Below, in pieces: positions 1 through 5,210 of a stretch of 5,374 bases of DNA (its first letter is position 1; every line of letters starts with the position of its first letter). The notes beneath the pieces are model-generated. The model saw only the letters and a list, made by a program, of their open reading frames with translations. It did not search any database and had not been told where the DNA came from. The position numbers and the translations under genes are program-made. Origin of the DNA: Rhizobacter sp. (GTDB lineage Bacteria > Pseudomonadota > Gammaproteobacteria > Burkholderiales > Burkholderiaceae); the NCBI GenBank assembly GCA_014379885.1, contig JACMKW010000426.1, positions 1-5,374 on the forward strand. Reading direction: 5' to 3'.

Positions 1-417
1 AGCCTGATGGCCGAGTGGTGGTACGACAGCACTGCCGCGTCGAACGCGCAATGGGACGCCTGGAACGCACGCAACCGGCAGCTCGCGCAGAGCTGGGTTC
101 CCGGCGGGCCCGAGGGCTTGCGCCGCGGCATCGCCGGCAACCTCGGCTGGCAAGCCCAGGCCTTCGGCGGCACCAGCCTGCGGCGCAACAACGTGTTGGT
201 GCGTGTGGCCTGGGACCACGCAGGCTGGCAGCCTTCGCTCGACATGCTCTACACCCCGGCCGATCGTGGCCGCGTGATCACCGCGGCGCTGGGCTGGCAA
301 GGCGATCGTGTTCGCCTGGACCTGGCTTGCAGGGTGAACAGCGGGCCCACCGGCTCCGTGCTGGCCCAGTTGCCCGTGCGGCGCACCGTGTTGGGAGCGA
401 TCAGTTGGGCTCTGTGA
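1..417 (+). CDS. C-terminal part of a probable outer-membrane beta-barrel protein (5' end outside window)
   Basis: The reading frame is open from base 1 and ends at a TGA at 415-417, leaving the last 138 residues of a longer protein. The ATG at base 7 is probably internal, since the frame stays open to the window edge. The visible part is rich in Trp, Gly and Arg. Its second half shows short stretches of alternating polar and hydrophobic residues, such as NVLVRVAW, PSLDMLYT, RVITAALGW and RVRLDLACRV, separated by Gly/Asn/Asp turns. This is what amphipathic beta strands of an outer-membrane barrel look like. The last strand, TVLGAISWAL, ends in Trp-Ala-Leu rather than the usual terminal Phe. 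I do not recognise a specific family, so transporter, porin or structural role is open. It converges on the methyltransferase gene with a 12-base gap. Confidence 0.5.
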   Translation, partial: SLMAEWWYDSTAASNAQWDAWNARNRQLAQSWVPGGPEGLRRGIAGNLGWQAQAFGGTSLRRNNVLVRVAWDHAGWQPSLDMLYTPADRGRVITAALGWQGDRVRLDLACRVNSGPTGSVLAQLPVRRTVLGAISWAL

Positions 418-429
418 CCTGCCACCGTC

Positions 430-1305
430 TCAGCGGCGGGCCGAGGTGAGCAGCAGTTCGTTCGGTCCCGCCCAGCCCTGTGGCGTGTCAAACGTGCGCA
501 AGCGCTCTTCCATGTCGTCCCAGGCGGCTTGCTGACGGGCGGCATCGAGCCGCCCGAGGATCTGCCGGATCGGGCTTGCCGACGCGCGGACGAAGTCGAG
601 ATAGTCCCCCACCCTGGGCAACCGGAACGGGGCGGTGATGGTGGTGGTGATCACGTCGTGCAAACCGGCTGCGAGGAACAACTCGTCAATCAGACCCGGC
701 TTGCCCAGGCTCAACAGCCCGCCGGGCTTGAACGGATCGGCCGGAGGCACGCCCGCGTGCTGCAGCGCCACCCGCATCATCAGCGTGACGCAGGGGTTGG
801 CCTCGGGCCGCGAAAACACCATCGTGCACAGGCGCCCGCCGGGCCGCAACACGCGCGCCATTTCGCACAGCCCTTGCAGCGGGTCGGGCAAGAACATCAA
901 GCCCAGGCGGCAGATGGCAGCGTCGAATGTGGCCGTCGGCAGCCCCAGGTCTTCTGCATCGGCCACGCGGGTGCGCACCTGGGCATGGCCGGCACGGCGC
1001 GCGTTGTCTGCGGCGAGCGCGAGGATGGCCGGTGACAGGTCGGTCGCCAGCACTTCGCCGGTGGGGCCTACGCGCTCGGCGATGTCGAGCGTCTGGTCAC
1101 CGGCGCCGGCGGCCACGTCGAGAACATGCATGCCCTGCGTCACGCCGGCCATGTTGAGCATGGCCTCGGTGGCGGGGCCCAGCCACGCGCGAATCTGTGC
1201 CGCGTGAGCGTTCCAACCGGGGGCGGCCAGTTCCCATTGCGCCCGCATCGCGCCCTTGAAGCCCGCGGCATCGGGCGTCACGGCGGCGTTGTTCTGCGTG
1301 GTCAT
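430..1305 (-). CDS. Class I SAM-dependent methyltransferase (UbiE/Methyltransf_11-like)
   Basis: The protein has 291 residues and is predicted to be cytoplasmic. It should transfer a methyl group from S-adenosylmethionine to an unidentified small molecule. The Rossmann-fold signature is clear. Motif I is VLDVAAGAGD at residues 61-70. The acidic end of strand 2, ATDLS, is near 87-91, with Asp89 the likely ribose-hydroxyl ligand. An ADAEDL segment lies near 115-120, FDAAICRLGLMFLPD at 127-141, and the post-motif RVLRPGG at 151-157. The region after about residue 170 should form the substrate cap and gives no substrate clue. I chose the ATG at 1305, one base after the cupin TGA (TGA-C-ATG), which suggests translational coupling. 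An in-frame GTG at 1332 would add nine residues and overlap the cupin gene, and is less likely. UbiE itself is shorter (about 250 residues) and this gene has no ubiquinone-gene neighbours, so no gene symbol is assigned. Confidence 0.88.
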   Translation of the reverse strand: MTTQNNAAVTPDAAGFKGAMRAQWELAAPGWNAHAAQIRAWLGPATEAMLNMAGVTQGMHVLDVAAGAGDQTLDIAERVGPTGEVLATDLSPAILALAADNARRAGHAQVRTRVADAEDLGLPTATFDAAICRLGLMFLPDPLQGLCEMARVLRPGGRLCTMVFSRPEANPCVTLMMRVALQHAGVPPADPFKPGGLLSLGKPGLIDELFLAAGLHDVITTTITAPFRLPRVGDYLDFVRASASPIRQILGRLDAARQQAAWDDMEERLRTFDTPQGWAGPNELLLTSARR

Positions 1306-1306
1306 G

Positions 1307-1687
1307 TCAACGGCCCGCCGGGCAAGTGGCACCGGGCTTGAGTTCGATCATCAACACCTGCGTCGGTGTGGTGCCCACGTTCTCGCCGATGTGTGTCTCG
1401 CCGGGCGAATACATCGCGTCGCCGGCCTTGAACTCGCGTGCCATGACGCGCCCGTCGCCGAGCGTAATGCGGCGCTTGAACGGTGCCAGCGCCACGACCA
1501 CGAAGGCGGGGTGAAGGTGCTCGTGCGTTCGCTCGCCGGGTTGGTCCAGATAGCGCAGTACACGCACGCAGGCGTTGTCGAGCACGACGCTGTATTTGCC
1601 GCCGTCGGTCTGGGTGGGATCCTGGGCCTGGGCGGGGTGAGCGAAGAGTGCGGCAACAAACAAAGTGAAGAGCGGGATTCGGATCAT
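1307..1687 (-). CDS. Small secreted single-domain cupin protein
   Basis: The protein has 126 residues. It starts with a typical Sec signal peptide: a short positive end (MIR), a hydrophobic core to about residue 17, and AQA before a probable cut after residue 21. The mature protein would therefore be periplasmic. One small cupin barrel follows. Cupin motif 1 is seen as GERTHEHLHP at 51-60, giving His55, His57 and His59. Motif 2 is PGETHIGENVG near 95-105, with His99. These are plausible metal ligands. Cys40 and Cys122 could form a disulfide after export. Cupins of this size may be metal-dependent enzymes, sugar or ligand binders, or of unknown role, and the substrate cannot be told here. A GAGG ribosome-binding site (1694-1697 on the complement) lies 6 bases before the ATG, supporting this start. 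It is the first gene of a two-gene unit with the methyltransferase. Confidence 0.85.
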   Translation of the reverse strand: MIRIPLFTLFVAALFAHPAQAQDPTQTDGGKYSVVLDNACVRVLRYLDQPGERTHEHLHPAFVVVALAPFKRRITLGDGRVMAREFKAGDAMYSPGETHIGENVGTTPTQVLMIELKPGATCPAGR

Positions 1688-1751
1688 GGGGAACCTCGGG
1701 TGGTGGAGACACCAGCCTATGCGTTGACCCGCCGCCGCGTAAGGCGCAGTC

Positions 1752-1784
1752 TTGCAGAATGGGGCTGCAATGCTGCATAGCCCC
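1752..1784. promoter_or_regulatory. Overlapping inverted repeats in the divergent spacer: candidate LysR-type operator
   Basis: The 122-base spacer between the divergent cupin and lysR genes contains TTGCAG-N7-CTGCAA (1752-1757 and 1765-1770), a perfect 6-base-arm palindrome. A second, overlapping pair is GGGGCT (1761-1766) with AGCCCC (1779-1784). LysR-type regulators usually bind imperfect dyads in such spacers, often with a T-N11-A core, and commonly repress their own gene. This dyad is symmetric but does not have the exact T-N11-A spacing. No convincing -35/-10 pair could be placed on either strand. Operator function is an inference from position and symmetry. Confidence 0.4.
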
Positions 1785-1809
1785 TCACCCGCGAACAGGG
1801 CCCTATCGC

Positions 1810-2703
1810 ATGTTCAACTGGAACGACCTCAAGTACTTCGTCGCCTTGGCACGCCACGGCAGCACACTGGCTGCCGGCCGCGCGCTGAGCACCGACGCGT
1901 CGACCGTGCAGCGGCGCATTGCCGAGCTGGAACGCCATGTGGGCCAGCCGCTCGTCAAGCGCGAAACCACCGGCTACCAACTGACCGCCTTCGGTCGGCA
2001 GATGCTGGTGCAAGCCCAGGCGGTGGAGCACGCGGTGCAGGCGTTCGAGCAGCAACTCGCTGTCGCCAGGCGCGAAGCGGGAGGTGTCATTCGCGTCACC
2101 TGCCCCGAGCCCTTGGTGACGCGCATCAGCCAGTCACCGCTGCTGCAGCGCTTTCATGAACGCCACCCCGGCTTGCAGGTGGAGTTCGTGATGAGCGACC
2201 AGTACCTCGATCTCGCCAAGGGCCAGGCCGATGTGGCGCTGCGTTCGGGCGACACCGACGATGCCGGGCTCGTGGGCCGCAAGATTGGCGACTCGCTGTG
2301 GGCGGTCTACGGCAGCCGCACCTACCTCGACCGGCAAGGCCGGCCGAAAGAGCTGAGTGACCTGGCCCGCCACGCGCTGGTGGGCCTGGAAGACGGCATG
2401 GCACAACACCGCGCCGCGCAATGGTTGCGCGGCGTGGCGCCCGACACGGTGCCGGTGGCGCGCAACAGCAGCGTGCTCGGCCTGGTGCATTCGGTGAAAG
2501 CCGGCATCGGCCTGGCGCCGCTGCCCACGGCCCTGGGCGATGCCGAGCCCGAGCTCGAACGTGTGCTCGGCCCCATTCCCGAGCTCACCCGCATCTGGCG
2601 CGTGCTCACCACCCCCGAGCTGCGCCACAGCCCACGCGTGGCGGCGTTTTTCGACTTCATCGTCGACGAGATCGACACGCTGAAACCCATCATCACCGGT
2701 TAG
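1810..2703 (+). CDS. LysR-family transcriptional regulator
   Basis: The protein has 297 residues, the usual length for the family. The N-terminal winged helix-turn-helix covers about residues 2-62: FNWNDLKYFVALARHGST, then ALSTDASTVQRRIAELE as the recognition region, and LTAFG closing the wing. A linker helix (about 64-90) leads to the effector-binding domain at about 92-290. That domain includes DVALRSGD near 141-148 and the SVKAGIGLAPLP segment near 228-239, a standard LysR co-inducer-domain feature. The ATG at 1810 begins exactly where family members begin, with AGGG 9 bases upstream. An upstream ATG at 1759 would add 17 residues unlike the family and would put the spacer palindrome inside the gene. 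It lies back-to-back with the cupin-methyltransferase pair and 26 bases before the first GFA gene, so it could regulate either unit. The effector is unknown. Confidence 0.93.
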   Translation: MFNWNDLKYFVALARHGSTLAAGRALSTDASTVQRRIAELERHVGQPLVKRETTGYQLTAFGRQMLVQAQAVEHAVQAFEQQLAVARREAGGVIRVTCPEPLVTRISQSPLLQRFHERHPGLQVEFVMSDQYLDLAKGQADVALRSGDTDDAGLVGRKIGDSLWAVYGSRTYLDRQGRPKELSDLARHALVGLEDGMAQHRAAQWLRGVAPDTVPVARNSSVLGLVHSVKAGIGLAPLPTALGDAEPELERVLGPIPELTRIWRVLTTPELRHSPRVAAFFDFIVDEIDTLKPIITG

Positions 2704-2717
2704 CTACATTGAGCGAA

Positions 2718-2723
2718 AAGGAG
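2718..2723 (+). promoter_or_regulatory. Strong Shine-Dalgarno site of the first GFA gene
   Basis: AAGGAG lies 6 bases before the ATG at 2730. It is the best ribosome-binding site in the window and fixes this start. The downstream overlapping genes lack clear sites of their own, so ribosome loading for the run probably begins here. Confidence 0.75.
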
Positions 2724-2729
2724 ACCGTC

Positions 2730-3077
2730 ATGAAACACAAAGGCAGCTGCCACTGCGGCAAGGTGGCGTTTGAGGTGGTTGGCGAGATCGGCACGGCCAT
2801 CGCTTGCAACTGTTCGATATGCCAGCGCAAGGGCTCTCTGCTGTGGTTCGTGCCGCGCGAAAGCTTCACGCTGCTGACGCCGGAAGACGCGGCCAGCACC
2901 TACCTCTTCAACAAGCACCACATCCGCCACCGCTTCTGCCCCACCTGCGGCATCCACCCCTACGCCGACGGCACTGACCCCAACGGCAACCCGATGGCCG
3001 CGATCAACGTGCGCTGCATCGAGGGCATCGATCTTGAGGCGGTGAAGGTCATGCACTACGACGGGCGCTCACTTTGA
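2730..3077 (+). CDS. GFA-family zinc protein (glutathione-dependent formaldehyde-activating-like), short form
   Basis: The protein has 115 residues, probably cytoplasmic. The GFA zinc-binding pattern is complete: CHC at Cys7/Cys9, CNCSIC at Cys26/Cys28/Cys31 and CPTC at Cys70/Cys73, with the conserved HHIRHRFCPTCGIHPY block leading into the last pair. The founding family member, Gfa of Paracoccus, was described as S-(hydroxymethyl)glutathione synthase. Most relatives are uncharacterised, and its enzyme role has been debated, so formaldehyde as substrate should not be assumed. The size is normal for the short, widespread branch. It follows lysR by 26 bases, has a strong ribosome-binding site, and its stop overlaps the start of the racemase-like gene. 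It is probably read on one message with the two downstream genes. No glutathione-dependent formaldehyde dehydrogenase gene is in the window. Confidence 0.9.
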   Translation: MKHKGSCHCGKVAFEVVGEIGTAIACNCSICQRKGSLLWFVPRESFTLLTPEDAASTYLFNKHHIRHRFCPTCGIHPYADGTDPNGNPMAAINVRCIEGIDLEAVKVMHYDGRSL

Positions 3078-3772
3078 CGGGGTCGCATGTAGCGCGCGGA
3101 GCCCACGCCATCGACGACATTGCCTTTCTCCACACCTCACCGGTTCATGTGCCGACCTTCGATGGCCTCATGCGCGAGCTGGCGCCCCGGCTGCGCGTGG
3201 CGCACAGCGTGCGCGAAGACCTGCTGGCCGATGCGCAGCAGCAGGGCGTGGAATTTCCGCCGCTCGTCGCGCGTGTGCAGAAGGCCCTGGCCGAAGCGGC
3301 AGCCGGCGGCGCCGCGGTGGTGGTTTGCACTTGCTCCACGCTCGGTGGCCTCGCTGAAGCCATGACCGGCACAAGCTTCCAGGTCACGCGCATCGACCGC
3401 GCGATGGCCGACCAAGCGGCGCGCAACGGGCCGCAGGTGTTGCTGGTGGCCGCCTTGCAGAGCACGCTCGCACCGACGGCGGCGCTGCTGCAATCTTCAG
3501 CCGAGCGCCTGGGACTGCCCATCGAGATTCACACCTTGCTGGTGGCGCAGGCCTGGGGCCATTTTCAAGCCGGGCGGCAGGCCGACTACCTCCAGGCCGT
3601 CGCCAACGCCATCGTGCGGGCCGCGCCTGGCGGCAGCGCCATCGTGCTGGCGCAGGCCTCGATGGCGCCGGCAGCCGAACTGCTGGCCGCGCTGGGTCTG
3701 AAGGCCTTGACGAGCCCTCGGCTGGGGGTCGAACATGCCGTCGCCCTGTACCCACGCGCACGCACCCGATGA
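3074..3772 (+). CDS. Asp/Glu racemase-superfamily-like protein with only one of the two catalytic-type cysteine sites
   Basis: The protein is up to 232 residues long. Its layout resembles the two-lobed Asp/Glu/hydantoin racemase superfamily. The first strand is IAFLHTSP (residues 16-23). A VVVCTCSTLGG segment at 82-92 carries Cys85 and Cys87 where the first catalytic Cys normally lies. RIDRAMADQA (106-115) resembles the conserved stretch that follows. The second lobe has VLLVAALQSTLAPT near 122-135 and IVLAQASMAPA at 190-200. In true racemases the latter position carries the second Cys, but here it is AQAS, so two-base racemisation is unlikely. A lyase, isomerase or binding role is possible. 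The start is uncertain: the frame allows a TTG at 3074 overlapping the TGA of the previous gene (TTGA), and no ATG or GTG occurs before residue 33, which would remove the first strand. Its end overlaps the next gene as ATGA. Confidence 0.7.
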   Translation: MTGSHVARGAHAIDDIAFLHTSPVHVPTFDGLMRELAPRLRVAHSVREDLLADAQQQGVEFPPLVARVQKALAEAAAGGAAVVVCTCSTLGGLAEAMTGTSFQVTRIDRAMADQAARNGPQVLLVAALQSTLAPTAALLQSSAERLGLPIEIHTLLVAQAWGHFQAGRQADYLQAVANAIVRAAPGGSAIVLAQASMAPAAELLAALGLKALTSPRLGVEHAVALYPRARTR

Positions 3773-4260
3773 GCTCACTCGAAACCGTTTCGTTCGACGG
3801 CGGTTGCACCTGCCGCCAGATCCGCTACCGCCTGACCAGCCGGCCGCTCTTTGTGAACTGCTGCCACTGCCGCTGGTGCCAGCGCGAGACCGGGGCTTCG
3901 TTCGCGCTCAACGCTATGATCGAAGCCAACCGCGTGCATTTGCTGAGTGGCGAGATTGAACGTGTGCTCACGCCGTCTGACAGTGGGCGCGGCCAGACGA
4001 TCTGCCGCTGCCCGAGTTGCCATGTGGCGGTTTGGAGCCACTACGGCGGGGCCGGTGAAGCGGTGAGCTTCGTGCGGGTGGGCACGCTCGATGAGCCCGA
4101 CCGGCTGCCACCCGACGTTCACATCTTCACGGCGTCCAAGCAGCCTTGGGTGCTGCTGCCCCCTGGTACGCCGGCCGTGCCCGAGTACTACAAGGCCTCG
4201 GAACTGTGGCCGCCCGAGAGCCTGCAGCGCCGCGCTGCGTTGATGGCGTCCGGGCGGTAA
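3769..4260 (+). CDS. GFA-family zinc protein, longer form
   Basis: The protein has 163 residues, probably cytoplasmic, and is distinct from the GFA protein upstream. Zinc-site cysteines are visible: GGCTC with Cys13/Cys15, NCCHCRWC with Cys32/Cys34/Cys37 (plus Cys31), and CRCPSC with Cys79/Cys81/Cys84. The downstream FVRVGTLDEPDRLPPDVHIFTASKQPWVLLP stretch is typical of the longer 'aldehyde-activating' GFA relatives, which commonly end in a Trp-rich tail like this one. The ATG overlaps the TGA of the racemase-like gene by 4 bases (ATGA) and has no clear ribosome-binding site, pointing to translational coupling. It is the last gene of the run, and the TAA at 4258-4260 is 13 bases from the convergent tesB stop. 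The substrate is unknown, and the founding-member activity on a formaldehyde-glutathione adduct is only one possibility. Confidence 0.88.
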   Translation: MSSLETVSFDGGCTCRQIRYRLTSRPLFVNCCHCRWCQRETGASFALNAMIEANRVHLLSGEIERVLTPSDSGRGQTICRCPSCHVAVWSHYGGAGEAVSFVRVGTLDEPDRLPPDVHIFTASKQPWVLLPPGTPAVPEYYKASELWPPESLQRRAALMASGR

Positions 4261-4269
4261 AACGCCAAG

Positions 4270-4304
4270 GCGCTCAGGCCCTGGGTTTGACCGGCTGAGG
4301 GCGC
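4270..4304. terminator. Imperfect hairpin at the convergent GFA / tesB junction, weak terminator candidate
   Basis: CGCTCAG.CC (from 4271) can pair with GGCTGAG..CGC (to 4304), giving about ten base pairs with small bulges and a 12-base loop. It lies just past the plus-strand TAA at 4260 and inside the 3' end of tesB. No clear T-run follows on either strand, so it is not a classic intrinsic terminator and may be chance in GC-rich DNA. Confidence 0.2.
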
Positions 4305-5149
4305 ATCAAACCTTCTTGCGCCACCGAGGCCACCAGCCGCCCGTCTTGCGTGAAGATGCTGCCGCGGCAAAAGCCGCGGGCCCCGTGTGCCGCCGGCGAG
4401 TCAGTGGCGTAGAGCAGCCAGTCGTCCATGCGGAAATCGTCGTGAAACCACATCGCGTGATCCAGGCTCACGCCTTGCACGCTGCCATTCATGAAGCTCA
4501 AGCCGTGCGGCAAGAGCGCTGCGTGCAACAAACCGAAATCGGACGAGTAGGCCAGCATGGCCTGATGCAGCACCGGATCGTCGGGCAGCTTGTCCGACGC
4601 GCGGAACCACGAGTTGTTGAGCGGGCCGCGCGTGGGCGGGTCGAACGGGTCGAAGGGCTCGCACTGGCGGATGTCGATGGCCGTCTCGGCGTGCAGCACC
4701 GCGCGCATGCGCTCTGGCAAACGATCGATGTTCTGGCGCCGCAGCTCGTGCATGCTGATCAACCCGTCGGGCGGCGGCACCTGCGGCATGGTCGCCTGGT
4801 GCTGCGGGCCTTCTTCTTTCACATGAAAGGAGGCGTCGAAGTTGAAGATGGGTTGGCCATGCTGGATGGCCACCACGCGCCGCGTGGTGAAGCTGCCGCC
4901 GTCGCGGATGCGGTCAACGTCGTAGACGATCTTGGCGGCCTTGTCGCCGGGGCGCAGAAAGTAGGCATGCAACGAGTGCACGCTGCGCTCGGGCTCGACC
5001 GTGAGGGCCGCGGCCATCAGCGCCTGGCCCAGCACCTGGCCGCCGAAGACACGTGGGCTGCCGATGTCGCCGCTGGTGCCGCGAAAGAGGTTGTGTTCCA
5101 GCTGCTCCACCTGCAGCATCTCGACCAGTTCTTGTACTTGGGTGTTCAT
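4274..5149 (-). CDS. tesB: Acyl-CoA thioesterase II (TesB)
   Basis: The protein has 291 residues, very close to E. coli TesB, and should hydrolyse acyl-CoA to free fatty acid and CoA in the cytoplasm. The double-hotdog fold is recognisable. The first hotdog holds NLFRGTSGDIGSPRVFGGQVLGQAL at 20-44, HSLHAYFLRPGD near 58-69 and RDGGSFTTRRV near 82-92. The second holds YSSDFGLL at 201-208, SLDHAMWFHDDF at 228-239 and ARGFCRGSIFTQDGRLVASVAQEGLMR at 257-283. The E. coli catalytic set Asp204, Thr228 and Gln278 corresponds to Asp204, Ser228 and Gln278 here, with Ser replacing Thr. I chose the ATG at 5149 because the family begins a few residues before the LxxLLxLE-like helix. An upstream in-frame start would add 29 unrelated residues. 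The ribosome-binding site is weak (GGTGAG, 12 bases away). It is transcribed away from the gene at 5211 and converges on the GFA run. Confidence 0.96.
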   Translation of the reverse strand: MNTQVQELVEMLQVEQLEHNLFRGTSGDIGSPRVFGGQVLGQALMAAALTVEPERSVHSLHAYFLRPGDKAAKIVYDVDRIRDGGSFTTRRVVAIQHGQPIFNFDASFHVKEEGPQHQATMPQVPPPDGLISMHELRRQNIDRLPERMRAVLHAETAIDIRQCEPFDPFDPPTRGPLNNSWFRASDKLPDDPVLHQAMLAYSSDFGLLHAALLPHGLSFMNGSVQGVSLDHAMWFHDDFRMDDWLLYATDSPAAHGARGFCRGSIFTQDGRLVASVAQEGLMRPQPVKPRA

Positions 5150-5210
5150 GGCCGAAATGATCTCACCAATTCGACCCCTACCATCGCGGCTGCTCCAACC
5201 CAAACGTGCC

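Noticed and set aside
417..450. Possible terminator between the two convergent genes at the left
   Set aside because: Only short, mismatched stems can be drawn (for example CTCAGC with GCCGAG) and there is no T-run on either strand.
635..651. Short GGT/GTG repeat (tgatggtggtggtgatc)
   Set aside because: It is part of the methyltransferase gene, encoding Ile-Thr-Thr-Thr on the minus strand, and is too short to be a meaningful repeat.
1306..1332. GTG start at 1332 for the methyltransferase
   Set aside because: It would overlap the cupin gene and add nine residues with no conserved feature. The ATG at 1305, one base after the cupin stop, is simpler.
1759..1809. Upstream ATG (1759) for the LysR gene
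   Set aside because: It adds 17 residues not seen in the family and places the palindromic spacer element inside coding sequence.
2134..2628. Long minus-strand open frame opposite lysR
   Set aside because: It is a shadow of the LysR gene in GC-rich DNA. The plus-strand LysR protein is unmistakable, and the antisense translation shows no recognisable domain.
3137..3809. Several antisense open frames opposite the racemase-like gene
   Set aside because: They are low-complexity Arg/Ala/Pro-rich translations typical of antisense frames in high-GC DNA. The plus-strand frame is chained to its neighbours by overlaps.
4362..4379. Perfect inverted repeat CCGCGGC-AAAA-GCCGCGG
   Set aside because: It lies inside tesB and is fully explained by GC-rich codons for the conserved RGFCRG stretch. 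There is no T-run and no regulatory position.
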